Part shown: positions 23,441 through 33,434 of the stretch, piece after piece
How the letters are laid out: the number at the start of each line of letters is the position of its first letter
Position numbering within the stretch: position 1 is the first letter of the stretch
Assembly: GCF_003268595.1 (NCBI RefSeq)
Contig: NZ_CP029797.1
Coordinates: 2,873,501 to 2,937,500, forward strand
Source: Paraliobacillus zengyii
GTDB lineage: Bacteria > Bacillota > Bacilli > Bacillales > Amphibacillaceae
DNA length: 64,000 nucleotides
Reading direction: 5' to 3'
The notes under the pieces: model-generated
Databases searched by the model: none
What the model was told of the DNA's origin: nothing
What the model saw: only the letters and a program-made list of their open reading frames with translations
Made by a program: the position numbers and the translations under genes

Positions 23441-26197
23441 ATGCAAACAAATACTGATCAGTTAGCTACCGTATCCTTGCATCGAGACGTTGAATATTTG
23501 AATAAAATCCTGGATAAAGTTTTATTCCACGAAGGTGGGGAGGAATTACTTGAAAAAGTCAATAAAATGCGCTCCCTCACTAAATCCTTACGTGATACAA
23601 AAGATTCTAGTGTTTACCTACAAATAAAACAGGAAGTTAGTCAACTTGAACATCCATTACGACAGAATGTTATACGTGCCTTCTCTACAAATCTGCATCT
23701 TTTTAATATTGCAGAGCAAAACTACCGCAGTAGACGCCGTAGAGAGTATCAGGCACAGGATGAGACAATCATCCAACCTGGTTCACTTGAGGAAGGTGTA
23801 AATACGTTATTTGAAAATGATGTTACACCAGAAAAAATTGGCGAACTGTTAGACAAGTTGTCACTAGAACTTGTTATTACTGCACATCCAACAGAAGCTA
23901 CAAGACGAACAATGCTTAGAATTCACCAGCGTATTGCTGACTTATTAAAAGCTTCAGACTATTCAAGTACACGGTATTCTAAAAAAGTAATTGAAGAAAC
24001 AATTGAAAATGAAATTACAATTCTGTGGCAATCATCTGAAATTCGCCAGAAAAAACCTTCTGTAATGAAAGAAGTTTCAAATGGTCTATATTTCTTTGAT
24101 AAAGTTTTATTTGATGTGTTACCACAATTACATCAAGATCTAGAAGATTTATTGTATGAAAAATATAATAAACGCTGGCATGTCCCATCGTTTTTACGTT
24201 TCGGTTCTTGGATAGGCGGAGATCGTGATGGAAACCCTAACGTTAAAGCAGAAACTACATTTAAAACGTTGCAAACACATCGTGAACTTGTACTTAGTAA
24301 ATACAAAGATTCATTAGACAAGTTAAAAGAACTACTTAGTCAGTCTGCTCGAAAAGTAACTATTACCGATGAATTATTCAAATCAATCGAAGAAGATCAA
24401 GAAGAATTAGACTATAATGGTTGGCATAAAGAAGACGAAGTATATCGGATTAAACTTGGTCTTATGCTAAAACGCTTGACTTATACGGAAGAAGATCATG
24501 AACTTGGCTATAAATCAGCTCAAGAATTAGTCGATGATCTATACTTAATGCAGGACAGTTTGAGCCAACATCATCCTACTCAAACACCTGTGAAACTATT
24601 ACGCAAAGTAATTCGCCAAGTTGAAGTATTCGGTTTTCATCTTGCTACACTTGATGTTCGTAATCATAGTGGAGAACACGAAGCAACCCTTACAGAAATT
24701 TTACGTCAAGTAAATATCACTTCATCTTATAAAGATTTAGAAGAGAAAGAGAAAATGAACTTGCTTATTAAAGTACTAGAAGATCCACGTCCACTAATTT
24801 CTGTTTATGATGAATTCTCTGAAGGAACACAAGAGATGATCAATACATTCCGAACAATAAAAGACGCTAAAGATACTTTTGGTGAACGGGCAATTGAAGT
24901 TTACTTAATTAGTATGACAGCTTCTGTAAGTGACTTATTAGAAGTACTTGTTTTAGCAAAAGAAGTAGGTCTATATCGTGTGTATCCTGATGGATCAGTC
25001 ATGAGTCGTTTACATGTCGCACCATTACTCGAAACAATTGATGACTTGAAGGATGGACCAGAGATCATTAAAAACTTATTGGATATTCCGCTTTATCGCA
25101 AACACTTAGAAGTTCGTGGTGACTTGCAAGAGATCATGCTTGGCTATTCCGATAGTAGTAAAGATGGCGGAACACTAACAGCTAACTGGGAGCTTTATAA
25201 AGCACAAGAAGAGATCCACTCTATCGCTGCTTCTTATGGTGTGAAGTTGAAGTATTTCCATGGACGTGGTGGTTCATTGGGTCGTGGCGGTGGTCCACTT
25301 TACTCTAGCCTATTATCACAACCACCAGTTACACTTGGAGACGGTGTGAAAATCACAGAACAAGGTGAAGTGCTTTCTTCACGTTATTTACTAAGTGATA
25401 TTGCATATCGTAGTTTAGAGCAGGCAACAACTACTATGATGACCGCAATTGCAGGCTTTACTGATATACCAGAACAGAAGGAAATGCCAAATACCAAAGC
25501 ATCAAGCGCAATGGGTAAAATTTCTGACTATGCGTTAGAAAAATATCAAGCGTTAATCTTTAAAGATGAAGGTTTCTTAACTTACTTTAACCAAGCGACC
25601 CCTTTAAATGAATTAGGTGCCTTGAATATTGGTTCAAGACCAATGAAACGTAAAGGTAGTAATCGATTCGAAGACTTGCGAGCTATTCCTTGGGTATTTG
25701 CTTGGACACAAAGCAGACAATTACTACCTGCCTGGTACGCTGCAGGAACAGGCATTAATAAATTCATAGAAGAAACTGGAGATCTTGAATTGCTCCAACA
25801 CATGTATCAAACTTGGCCATTCTTCCAAGCAACCGTTAATAACTTACAAATGGCACTTACCAAAGCTGACCTAACTACAGCTAGTGAGTATACAAAAATG
25901 GTGGAAGATCCAATTATTCAAGCTAGAATTTTTGATCAAATTAAAGAAGAATATAATCTAACAAAATCCTTGGTATTAAAAATTTCAAAACAAGACGAGT
26001 TAATGGATCATAAACCAAACATAAAAGAATCTGTTAGGTTACGTAATCCTCTAGTTGATCCACTTAATTTGATACAAGTAAACTTAATCACGAAACTTCG
26101 TGAAGCTGAAGAAGATTCAGACGAAATGAATGAACTATTAACAGAAGTTTTACTTACAATTAATGGTATTGCAGCTGGTTTACGGAACACAGGTTGA
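23441..26197 (+). CDS. ppc: Phosphoenolpyruvate carboxylase
   Basis: Anaplerotic enzyme making oxaloacetate from PEP and bicarbonate. The 918-residue protein has the usual bacterial length. Catalytic motifs: VITAHPTEATRRTML with the active His, GSWIGGDRDGNPNV, VMLGYSDSSKDGG-type segment (EIMLGYSDSSKDGGTLTANW), FHGRGGSLGRGGGP, and the C-terminal NTG that is invariant in the family. AAAGGAAGTG precedes the ATG. It is monocistronic, ending at a strong terminator. B. subtilis has no ppc and uses pyruvate carboxylase, so this is a lineage difference. Confidence 0.97.
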   Translation: MQTNTDQLATVSLHRDVEYLNKILDKVLFHEGGEELLEKVNKMRSLTKSLRDTKDSSVYLQIKQEVSQLEHPLRQNVIRAFSTNLHLFNIAEQNYRSRRRREYQAQDETIIQPGSLEEGVNTLFENDVTPEKIGELLDKLSLELVITAHPTEATRRTMLRIHQRIADLLKASDYSSTRYSKKVIEETIENEITILWQSSEIRQKKPSVMKEVSNGLYFFDKVLFDVLPQLHQDLEDLLYEKYNKRWHVPSFLRFGSWIGGDRDGNPNVKAETTFKTLQTHRELVLSKYKDSLDKLKELLSQSARKVTITDELFKSIEEDQEELDYNGWHKEDEVYRIKLGLMLKRLTYTEEDHELGYKSAQELVDDLYLMQDSLSQHHPTQTPVKLLRKVIRQVEVFGFHLATLDVRNHSGEHEATLTEILRQVNITSSYKDLEEKEKMNLLIKVLEDPRPLISVYDEFSEGTQEMINTFRTIKDAKDTFGERAIEVYLISMTASVSDLLEVLVLAKEVGLYRVYPDGSVMSRLHVAPLLETIDDLKDGPEIIKNLLDIPLYRKHLEVRGDLQEIMLGYSDSSKDGGTLTANWELYKAQEEIHSIAASYGVKLKYFHGRGGSLGRGGGPLYSSLLSQPPVTLGDGVKITEQGEVLSSRYLLSDIAYRSLEQATTTMMTAIAGFTDIPEQKEMPNTKASSAMGKISDYALEKYQALIFKDEGFLTYFNQATPLNELGALNIGSRPMKRKGSNRFEDLRAIPWVFAWTQSRQLLPAWYAAGTGINKFIEETGDLELLQHMYQTWPFFQATVNNLQMALTKADLTTASEYTKMVEDPIIQARIFDQIKEEYNLTKSLVLKISKQDELMDHKPNIKESVRLRNPLVDPLNLIQVNLITKLREAEEDSDEMNELLTEVLLTINGIAAGLRNTG

Positions 26198-26201
26198 TTT
26201 T

Positions 26202-26239
26202 AAAGAAACTATTTCATCTAACGATGAAATAGTTTCTTT
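26202..26239 (+). terminator. Rho-independent terminator after ppc
   Basis: A 17-bp stem AAAGAAACTATTTCATC/GATGAAATAGTTTCTTT, 4-base loop and following T run. Confidence 0.92.
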
Positions 26240-26517
26240 TTTTCACAAAAACTAAATTTGTTGTAAATTGTTAGATCTTTTTATGTTTTTTTAGAAACAT
26301 GTCAATAAAGTCACTAACAACACAAACTTCGACAAAAAAACAAAAATTACCTATGTTTACAATCTATTGAATTCAGTGTAAAATTATAGTAGATTACACA
26401 ATAGTTAGATGTATTACACACCAAAATAATAGTATAAAATCACATGGAAAGGTGGAATGAAAAATTAACGCTACATGCAAGAAAACAGATAAAAATAATG
26501 CGATTGGGGCTGTCATT

Positions 26518-26682
26518 GTGGGGGACACAAAAATAAAAAACGAACAGCTAGAGCAATTAAGACTTCAAATGTACATGAGATATAGTAAAACTAAAGACGA
26601 AAAAGAAATTGTAGAAATTTCACAGGAACTCGATAAGCTAATATATGAATTTATTTCAACTCCAAGTAAAAAAATCATTTAG
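26518..26682 (+). CDS. Spo0E-like sporulation aspartyl phosphatase
   Basis: A 54-residue protein, below usual gene-caller limits. Spo0E-family phosphatases dephosphorylate Spo0A~P and delay sporulation. The pattern is a two-helix hairpin: LEQLRLQMYMRYSKTKDEKE, then the signature helix IVEISQELDKLIYEFI with the SQELD motif. The start is taken as GTG at 26518; the frame is closed upstream near 26460 and contains no ATG. A good site (GGAAAGGTGG) at about 26447 precedes only a three-codon ATG frame, so initiation is uncertain. It is followed by the riboswitch-like element. Confidence 0.75.
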   Translation: MGDTKIKNEQLEQLRLQMYMRYSKTKDEKEIVEISQELDKLIYEFISTPSKKII

Positions 26683-26771
26683 CTTAAGACAATGTTTATT
26701 CATTCACTGCTATGAATATTTCTCCAACTAATACGTCCACACTACTCCTTACATTTAACACATTCTTATTA

Positions 26772-26845
26772 GCAAAGGCACAGCCATTGAAAAATGGTGT
26801 CGCAAAACTATAGGAGCTACGGGAAAACTACGCTTGCCAGTTATC
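26772..26845 (+). promoter_or_regulatory. Cyclic di-GMP-I (GEMM-I) type riboswitch aptamer, probable
   Basis: AAAGGCACAGCC, stem CCATT-GAAA-AATGG, then GTCGCAAAACTATAGG, GCTACGGG and CTTGCCAGTTATC follow the order of GEMM-I elements (GGCAAACC, GAAA-capped P2, ACGCAAAGC, GCC..GTTACC). The P3 helix is weak and P1 is not clear, so this is a call by pattern. A strong terminator lies 65 bases downstream, but no plus-strand gene follows until fruA, more than 500 bases away. Confidence 0.55.
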
Positions 26846-26909
26846 AATATATATGAAAGTAAAAGGAGACAGGAATACGAATTAGGATGTATTCTTACTA
26901 TTTAAAGGT

Positions 26910-26949
26910 AAAGAGACATCTCTACATATTTTAGTAGAGATGTCTCTTT
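26910..26949 (+). terminator. Terminator downstream of the riboswitch-like element
   Basis: A 16-bp perfect stem AAAGAGACATCTCTAC/GTAGAGATGTCTCTTT with an 8-base loop and T-rich tail. It could be the expression platform of the preceding element or the end of the spo0E-like transcript. Confidence 0.88.
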
Positions 26950-26988
26950 ATTTTCACAAAATTGCTATTGCCCCAACAGTTCTTGATT

Positions 26989-27057
26989 CTATTCAACCTG
27001 TAATTCACCTTTGACCCATACAAGCGCAGCATCAATTGCGTTACCTCCCTCCTTCAT
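26989..27057 (-). pseudogene. Remnant of gamma-glutamyltransferase gene, possible
   Basis: A 22-codon frame giving MKEGGNAIDAALVWVKGELQ, of which KEGGNAIDAAL matches the N-terminal conserved segment of gamma-glutamyltranspeptidases (GGNAxDAAVA). Sequence on both sides is interrupted by stops and shows no further match that I can see. Together with the orphan riboswitch this suggests a decayed gene here. It is short, so chance similarity is possible. Confidence 0.3.
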
Positions 27058-27208
27058 CTGTCACACCTACTTCTCGCTGTGATGTTTATGGATGTAAAAA
27101 ATTGTGTTCCATTTTTTTCACACTCCTTTTATGCTTATTTTATCAGATTTTTTAAAAGTTAAAAAAATGATAATTATTGACTGATATTGAGTGAAAATGA
27201 TTGATTTT

Positions 27209-27282
27209 TGAAAGCGCTTAGGTTAAGATGTATTTAAGAGGTTGATAGAATGATATTTAGAAGCATTATGTAAACGCTTTAA
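27209..27282 (+). promoter_or_regulatory. Two cre-like sites upstream of fruA
   Basis: TGAAAGCGCTTAGG (27209-27222; 12 of 14 consensus positions) and TGTAAACGCTTTAA (27269-27282; 13 of 14) lie 186 and 126 bases before the PTS gene. This suggests CcpA repression. The remainder of 27060-27394 is AT rich without a gene. Confidence 0.6.
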
Positions 27283-27394
27283 GGGTTAAAAACATAATGG
27301 AAAAACATTAGAAATTATTTTTGCATTTTAAATTACGTATAAAATTCTATAAAACCTCTCAAAATAAACATACAGCATAACTGGAGGGTAAAAA

Positions 27395-29281
27395 ATGAAA
27401 ATAACAGATTTACTCAAAAAAGACACGATTCAAGTAGATCTAAAAGCTGATTCAAAGGCTGGCGTAATTGATGAATTAATCAATACTTTAGATGATGCTG
27501 GAAAATTAGCAAACAAAGAAACATTTAAGCAAGAAATAGTTAAAAGAGAAGAACATACAACGACAGGAATAGGTGATGGGATTGCTATTCCCCATGCTAA
27601 AACTGCAGCAGTGAAAGAGCCTGCTATCGCTTTTGGACGTAGTAAAGACGGTATAGATTATGATTCTTTAGACGGAAAGCCAAGTCAGCTGTTCTTTATG
27701 ATCGCTGCTTCAGAAGGTGCTAATAATGAGCACTTAGAAACATTAGCACGTCTTTCTAGTATGTTAATGGATGAAAATTTCCGTAAAACATTGTTAGAAG
27801 CAGAAACAAAAGATGCTATTTTCAATGCTATTAATGAAAAAGAACAAGAAAGATTAGAAGAGGAAGAATCAACCTCTTCTACAGATAGCTCTCAGAAGAA
27901 AATTCTAGCAGTTACAGCTTGTCCAACAGGAATTGCACATACATTTATGGCTGCAGATGCTTTAAAGAATAAAGCAAAAGAAATGGGCATTGATATCAAA
28001 GTCGAAACAAGAGGTTCTGGTGGCGCGAAAAATGTTTTAACTGCAGCAGAAATTGAATCTGCTGATGCTATTATTGTAGCTGCTGATACAAAAGTGGATA
28101 TGAATCGCTTCAAAGGAAAGCCAGTTGTAGAAGTTCCTGTAGCAGACGGTATTCGTCGCCCACAAGAATTAATCGATAAAGCATTAAGTGGCAAAGTTCC
28201 CAATTTCAAAGGAACTGATGAAAAAGCTAGTGCTAGTGACGATAACGAAGAATCAACGAAGTCAAATCAAAATTCTTTCTACACACACTTAATGAATGGT
28301 GTTTCTCACATGTTACCGTTTGTTGTTGGTGGTGGAATTCTAATCGCAATTGCTTTCATGTTTGGAATTGAAGCACATGTACAAGGTAATCCTGATTATA
28401 ACCGTTTCGCTGAAGCATTGAATACTATTGGTGGCGGAAATGCCTTTGGATTAATGATTCCAGTATTAGCTGGTTTTATTGCAATGAGTATTGCCGATAG
28501 GCCAGGACTCGCTCCAGGTATGGTCGGCGGTTTCATGGCATCACAAGGTGGATCAGGTTTTCTTGGTGGTTTGATTGCAGGTTTTCTTGCAGGTTACATT
28601 ATTCTTTTATTGAAAAAGTTATTAACAAAATTACCACAGTCACTTGAAGGAATAAAATCAATACTACTTTATCCTGTATTTGGTATCTTTTTCACAGGTA
28701 TGATTATGTTCTTTGTAGTTGATACACCAGTAACTTGGTTTAATGAAGCACTTGGTAGCTGGTTACAAGGAATGGGTACAGCCAATGCAGTAATTCTCGG
28801 CTTGGTATTAGGTGGTATGATGGCAGTTGATATGGGTGGTCCAGTTAATAAAGCTGCATACACATTTGGTATTGCAATGATCGCAGATGGTTTCTTTACA
28901 CCGCATGCTGCAATCATGGCTGGAGGTATGGTACCACCACTTGGTATTGCTTTAGCAACATTTATCTTTAAAAACAAATTTACAAAACAAGAACGTGATA
29001 CAGGTGGAACAAATGTTATTATGGGGCTTTCCTTTATTACAGAAGGGGCAATCCCATTCGCTGCGGCAGATCCCGCACGCGTAATTCCTGCTGCTGTTGC
29101 AGGTTCAGCTGTTGCAGGTGCATTATCAATGGCATTTAACATTGGAATTCAAGCTCCACATGGTGGTATTTTTGTTATCGGGTTAGTTGAAGGAAGTGCA
29201 CTTCTTTACTTACTTGCAATCGCAGTAGGTACTGTTGTTACAGCAATGCTCTTAGGTATTCTGAAGAAAAATAAAGTTTAA
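27395..29281 (+). CDS. fruA: Fructose-type PTS permease, EIIABC fused
   Basis: Phosphotransferase transporter that phosphorylates its sugar on entry. Order: EIIA-Fru at 1-150 with phospho-His67 (IAIPHAKTA), an acidic linker, EIIB at about 170-270 with Cys176 (LAVTACPTGIAHTFMAA), and EIIC at about 295-625 with some nine to ten membrane helices (PFVVGGGILIAIAFMFGIEA; GGPVNKAAYTFG). 628 residues equals B. subtilis FruA. There is no fruR or fruK beside it, so the sugar (fructose, or a mannose derivative) is uncertain. Strong GGAGGG; own terminator. Confidence 0.9.
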   Translation: MKITDLLKKDTIQVDLKADSKAGVIDELINTLDDAGKLANKETFKQEIVKREEHTTTGIGDGIAIPHAKTAAVKEPAIAFGRSKDGIDYDSLDGKPSQLFFMIAASEGANNEHLETLARLSSMLMDENFRKTLLEAETKDAIFNAINEKEQERLEEEESTSSTDSSQKKILAVTACPTGIAHTFMAADALKNKAKEMGIDIKVETRGSGGAKNVLTAAEIESADAIIVAADTKVDMNRFKGKPVVEVPVADGIRRPQELIDKALSGKVPNFKGTDEKASASDDNEESTKSNQNSFYTHLMNGVSHMLPFVVGGGILIAIAFMFGIEAHVQGNPDYNRFAEALNTIGGGNAFGLMIPVLAGFIAMSIADRPGLAPGMVGGFMASQGGSGFLGGLIAGFLAGYIILLLKKLLTKLPQSLEGIKSILLYPVFGIFFTGMIMFFVVDTPVTWFNEALGSWLQGMGTANAVILGLVLGGMMAVDMGGPVNKAAYTFGIAMIADGFFTPHAAIMAGGMVPPLGIALATFIFKNKFTKQERDTGGTNVIMGLSFITEGAIPFAAADPARVIPAAVAGSAVAGALSMAFNIGIQAPHGGIFVIGLVEGSALLYLLAIAVGTVVTAMLLGILKKNKV

Positions 29282-29285
29282 TGCA

Positions 29286-29320
29286 AAAAGCGATGTTCCT
29301 AATGAAGGAGCATCGCTTTT
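29286..29320. terminator. Bidirectional terminator, fruA/LCP gene
   Basis: AAAAGCGATG/CATCGCTTTT arms extended by a partly paired inner region, with T runs on both strands between convergent genes. Confidence 0.88.
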
Positions 29321-29332
29321 TTTATTATTCTA

Positions 29333-30280
29333 TTAATTGGTTTTCTTTATCATGTCATGTACTTTTGCAATCTCTTCATCAGACACACTTAAGTAGTAAA
29401 TACCATCTATTGTAGTACCTTGACCTTGTAACATATAATTACTAACGTTTTGTCTCGTGTTACTATAATTCAAGAATAAATCTTGCATATCACTAAAGTC
29501 CATGTTGGTAGCTACATTGTCACCAAGAACATCAAGAATATCACCAATCTTTGTCACAGATCCAATACTTGCTCCTTGGTTAATTATGCCTTCAATAACT
29601 TTTCGTTGACGCTTCGTTCGGCCAAAATCACCATCTGGATCTTGTTTACGCATACGCACAAATCCCATTGTTTCTGCACCATTAAGGTTTAGCTCACCTT
29701 CAGCATAGTGATAGCCCTCTTTGTAATAGCCAGTATCTACCCAATCGATTTCATTTTGAACAGTAATTCCACCAACAGCATCAACAAGACCTTCTAAACC
29801 TTCCATATTGATCTGTACATAGTAATCCAATTCTACATCAAGAAAATTCTCTACAGTATCAATTGTCATATCTACACCACCAAAGGCATAAGCATGATTA
29901 ATCTTATCTTCTGTACCTCGGCCAATAATCTCTGTTCTTGTATCTCGCGGAATACTAACAATTTGTAAACTGTTATCTGCAGGATTTAAGGAAAGGACCA
30001 TTAGTGCATCCGAACGACCAGGGTCATCTCCACGTTGATCCGTTCCAAGTAATAAGACATTTAATTGTTCTTGATTTTCGATCTTCTCTTTAGCAATATC
30101 CGTATCAATTGTATCTACGGGTTGGTGAATTTGACTATCTACCGTTTGCTGTGCATCCATATAAACGGAAATCACAAAACCAACTATTGCTAGTACTATA
30201 ACTAAAATCACACTTAACATGATTAACAGCCATTTTTTCTTTTTCGACTTTTTTTTGGTTGTACGCTTAACATCCACCAT
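29333..30280 (-). CDS. LytR-CpsA-Psr family protein
   Basis: Membrane-anchored LCP enzyme that transfers anionic polymers such as teichoic acid from lipid carriers to peptidoglycan. The 315-residue protein has a very basic N-terminus (RTTKKKSKKKKW), one membrane helix (about 17-40) and the LCP domain with NVLLLGTDQRGDDPGRSDAL, the arginines of SIPRDTRTEI, KINHAYAFGG and GFVRMRKQDPDGDFGRTKRQ. Close to TagU/LytR. The ATG is 7 bases after AGAGGTG. No other wall polymer genes adjoin it. Confidence 0.92.
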   Translation of the reverse strand: MVDVKRTTKKKSKKKKWLLIMLSVILVIVLAIVGFVISVYMDAQQTVDSQIHQPVDTIDTDIAKEKIENQEQLNVLLLGTDQRGDDPGRSDALMVLSLNPADNSLQIVSIPRDTRTEIIGRGTEDKINHAYAFGGVDMTIDTVENFLDVELDYYVQINMEGLEGLVDAVGGITVQNEIDWVDTGYYKEGYHYAEGELNLNGAETMGFVRMRKQDPDGDFGRTKRQRKVIEGIINQGASIGSVTKIGDILDVLGDNVATNMDFSDMQDLFLNYSNTRQNVSNYMLQGQGTTIDGIYYLSVSDEEIAKVHDMIKKTN

Positions 30281-30540
30281 AAAGTGACACCTCTTTCTAC
30301 GTTTCCATTTTTGAACTATTGGACTATTATACTACAATATTCCAAAAAAACATCCACTATATTTTGTAATGTTTTTATAATTTATTTAAAATACATAAAA
30401 GTCGAACTAATAGTATGTTTTTTTGAAAAGCATTCGTAAATGAGCTTGTCAAATTATGTCTTAGATACTTCCAAATTATCAAAATAATACCTTCTCGAGA
30501 ACCGTTTTCTACTAGCAGGAAATTAAAACAAAAAGTAAAA
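30281..30540. other. Intergenic region upstream of LCP gene
   Basis: AT rich with no open frame. On the minus strand a TATAAT at about 30327 could be the -10 of the LCP promoter, without a good -35. Nothing else is recognised. Confidence 0.4.
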
Positions 30541-30578
30541 AAGCAGGAAAACCACTCTCACTTATGGTTTTCCTGCTT
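30541..30578 (-). terminator. Terminator of the 2-hydroxyacid dehydrogenase gene
   Basis: 14-bp stem AAGCAGGAAAACCA/TGGTTTTCCTGCTT with a 10-base loop and T run on the minus strand. Confidence 0.9.
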
Positions 30579-30603
30579 TTTTATTTGTACGCGAGCAATA
30601 ATT

Positions 30604-31566
30604 TCAATTACTAATCAAATATTCAAGCTGTTCTCCAGCTAAAAAGCGCTGTAAGTTTTCTATTGTTACATTCCCTGTTCGCTCAATTGCTTCAAATGTT
30701 GCGCCTCCAATGTGAGGTGTTGCGATTAAATTCGGTAAATAAGGTAAGCCATTAGTAGGCGGCTCTTCAGCAAAAACATCGAGTGCTGCACCTTTTATTT
30801 GGCTAGTTTTTAAAGCATCTATTAAATCGATTTCTTTCACTAAACCACCGCGTGAAACGTTAATTAAAAAGCCAGTAGGTTTCATTAAACCTAACGTTTC
30901 TTTATTAATCATCTCTCGGTTGTGATCATTTACCGTCGTACAGATGACTACAAAATCAGATACAGCTAATAATTCCTTTAATTCAACAAATGTTACATTT
31001 AACGACTTAGCTGCCTCTTCGTCTTTATGATTGCCAAATGCAACAACATCCATATCAAACCCACTTGCGCGTTTCGCTAAAGTTTTGCCAATCGCTCCAA
31101 AACCAATCACTCCTAATGTTTTTTTCTGTACTTCAAATCCTACAGATAGTTCCCAATGCTTCGCTTTAATCTGTGTATCCTTTACTGGAATCTCTCTAGC
31201 AGCAGCTAACATTAACCCAAAAGCTAAATCTGCTGCTGAAGGTGCATTCTGACCAGGAGCATTCGTTACGGGAATACCCTTTTCTCTTGCGTATGCAACG
31301 TCAATGTTATCGTACCCCGCACCATATTTCATAATGTATTGTAGATTAGTAGCCTGATCAATCACTTCTCGATCAATTTTTACGACTGTCACAATAATTA
31401 TATCCACATCTTTCACATACGAGAGTAATTCACTTTTTTCAATTCCATTATCGGTATGATATAAGGCTTTTACTTCAATTCCTAATTTTTCAACATCTTT
31501 AATGAATTTCGGATTCGCTTCGTAAAACGCATCACGTAATAATAATAGTGCTTTCAGCTTTCTCAT
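30604..31566 (-). CDS. D-isomer specific 2-hydroxyacid dehydrogenase
   Basis: NAD-dependent dehydrogenase of the phosphoglycerate-dehydrogenase-like family, 320 residues. Seen: Rossmann motif TLGVIGFGAIGKTLAKRASG, substrate Arg in LINVSRGGLV, Glu in ALDVFAEEPP and catalytic His in NLIATPHIGGAT. A catalytic role on a 2-hydroxy or keto acid is sure; the substrate is not. It has no ACT domain, so it is not the full serine-pathway SerA. Stands alone with its own terminator. Confidence 0.88.
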   Translation of the reverse strand: MRKLKALLLLRDAFYEANPKFIKDVEKLGIEVKALYHTDNGIEKSELLSYVKDVDIIIVTVVKIDREVIDQATNLQYIMKYGAGYDNIDVAYAREKGIPVTNAPGQNAPSAADLAFGLMLAAAREIPVKDTQIKAKHWELSVGFEVQKKTLGVIGFGAIGKTLAKRASGFDMDVVAFGNHKDEEAAKSLNVTFVELKELLAVSDFVVICTTVNDHNREMINKETLGLMKPTGFLINVSRGGLVKEIDLIDALKTSQIKGAALDVFAEEPPTNGLPYLPNLIATPHIGGATFEAIERTGNVTIENLQRFLAGEQLEYLISN

Positions 31567-31649
31567 CCCCTTTACACAAAAAATATTCTTTTCATATAAA
31601 AACCCAACCTTCTCAATAATTTATTGGAAGATTAGGTTTGTTAAATTCT

Positions 31650-33389
31650 TTATTTAGTTAATGCATGTACACGGGCCATTACTTCTGATTCAACTAATTG
31701 TAGTTTTTCTTTAGTTGTTTCTAGTGTATCTCCTGTTACTGCGAAATAAAATTTTATTTTCGGCTCTGTACCAGAAGGACGTAAACAGAACCATGATCCA
31801 TCTGCTAATTTGTATTTTAATACATTTGATTTTGGTAATTCAATTGTTTCTGTTTGATTAGACGCAACTAGTTTGCGCACACTCGCTTGATAATCTTCAA
31901 TCGTTACAACTTTCTGGTTAGCTATTGTAGCTGGTGGGTTATTTCTGAATTCAGATAATAAACCTTGAATTTGCTCTGCACCGTCTTTTCCTTTTAATGT
32001 TAGAGATTGTAATGATTCATAGTAATAACCATATTCCTCAAAAATAGCTAACAGACCTTGATACAAAGTTTTACCTTGCGCTTTATAATATGCTGCAACC
32101 TCTGCGATTAGCATACAACTTTGTACCGCATCTTTATCACGAACAAAATCACCAATTAAATAACCATAACTTTCTTCGTAACCAAACAAGAAGCTTTTCT
32201 CGCTACTTGCTTCAAATTCTTTTATTTTTTCACCAATAAATTTGAAGCCTGTCAAAGTATCAATCGTTTCTAAACCGTGTTTCGTTGCAATATCTCGGCC
32301 TATTTCTGAAGTTACAATTGTTTTTAATACTGTAGCATTTGATGACAATTTACCTTGACGTTTCTTCTCAGTAATTAAATAATTTAAAAGAAGTGCACCA
32401 ACCTGATTTCCAGACAAAACCTGGTAGTTCCCTGATTCGTCTTTAACCGCAACTCCTACACGATCCGCATCAGGATCTGTCGCTAATAGAATATCTGCAC
32501 CGTTTTTCTTACCTTGTTCAATTGCTAATTCAAATGCTGCATGTTCTTCAGGATTTGGCGATTTAACTGTTGAAAAATTCGGATCAGGAAGTTCTTGGTC
32601 TTTTACTATCTCAATGTTTTTAAAGCCCATACGCTTTAACCCGTCACGTACAGGAATGTTTCCTGTTCCATGTAACGGTGTGTAAATAATCTTAAAATCA
32701 TTTGCTACCTTTTTGACATTCTCTCGATTTACTATAATCGATTCTAATTGTTTTTGGTAAGCTTGATCGACCTTTTCACCAATCATTTGTAATAGACCCG
32801 TATCTTTTAATCCGGCCTCATCTGCAACTTTCACTTCTAATTCATTTTCTACTGCATTTACTTTGGAAATAATGACTTCTGCTGCTTCTGGTGGAATTTG
32901 ACCACCGTCATTGCCATAAACTTTGAAACCATTATATTCAGGTGGATTATGGCTTGCCGTAATGACTATACCACTATAGGCATGGAGATAACGAACAGCA
33001 AATGATAATTCAGGTGTTGCACGTAAACTATCAAATACGTATGTCTGGATACCGTGTTCACCTAATGTTTTTGCAGCTTCCATTGCAAATAACGATGATT
33101 TGTAACGACAATCATAAGCTATGACTACGCCACGTGTTTTCGCTTTTTCACCGTTTTCTTCTATGTAACGAGCTAAACCCTCACAGGCTTTTCTTATTGT
33201 ATATATGTTCATTCGGTTCGTTCCTGGCCCCAATTCACCGCGCATACCACCCGTACCAAATTCCAATTCCTTGTAAAAGCTATCTTCCGATAATTTATCG
33301 TCTGTTGAAATATCAGCTAGCTGTTGCTTTAATTCTGTATCTAACTGCTCATATTGATTCCACTTTTGAAAATTTACTTTCCAATCCAT
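31650..33389 (-). CDS. pgcA: Phosphoglucomutase (alpha-PGM family)
   Basis: Interconverts glucose 1- and 6-phosphate, feeding UDP-glucose for wall glycolipids and teichoic acids. The 579-residue protein matches PgcA length. Active-site Ser in [19 protein letters not shown], metal loop [15 protein letters not shown], sugar-specificity loop [11 protein letters not shown] and phosphate-binding loop [16 protein letters not shown] after AATGGAGGCG. It lies 45 bases downstream of galE in the same direction, so the two likely form a sugar-nucleotide operon. Confidence 0.95.
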   Translation of the reverse strand: MDWKVNFQKWNQYEQLDTELKQQLADISTDDKLSEDSFYKELEFGTGGMRGELGPGTNRMNIYTIRKACEGLARYIEENGEKAKTRGVVIAYDCRYKSSLFAMEAAKTLGEHGIQTYVFDSLRATPELSFAVRYLHAYSGIVITASHNPPEYNGFKVYGNDGGQIPPEAAEVIISKVNAVENELEVKVADEAGLKDTGLLQMIGEKVDQAYQKQLESIIVNRENVKKVANDFKIIYTPLHGTGNIPVRDGLKRMGFKNIEIVKDQELPDPNFSTVKSPNPEEHAAFELAIEQGKKNGADILLATDPDADRVGVAVKDESGNYQVLSGNQVGALLLNYLITEKKRQGKLSSNATVLKTIVTSEIGRDIATKHGLETIDTLTGFKFIGEKIKEFEASSEKSFLFGYEESYGYLIGDFVRDKDAVQSCMLIAEVAAYYKAQGKTLYQGLLAIFEEYGYYYESLQSLTLKGKDGAEQIQGLLSEFRNNPPATIANQKVVTIEDYQASVRKLVASNQTETIELPKSNVLKYKLADGSWFCLRPSGTEPKIKFYFAVTGDTLETTKEKLQLVESEVMARVHALTK

Positions 33390-33434
33390 TTAAATCGCCT
33401 CCATTTTGTTTATTGTTACTACTAGTTTACCGGT

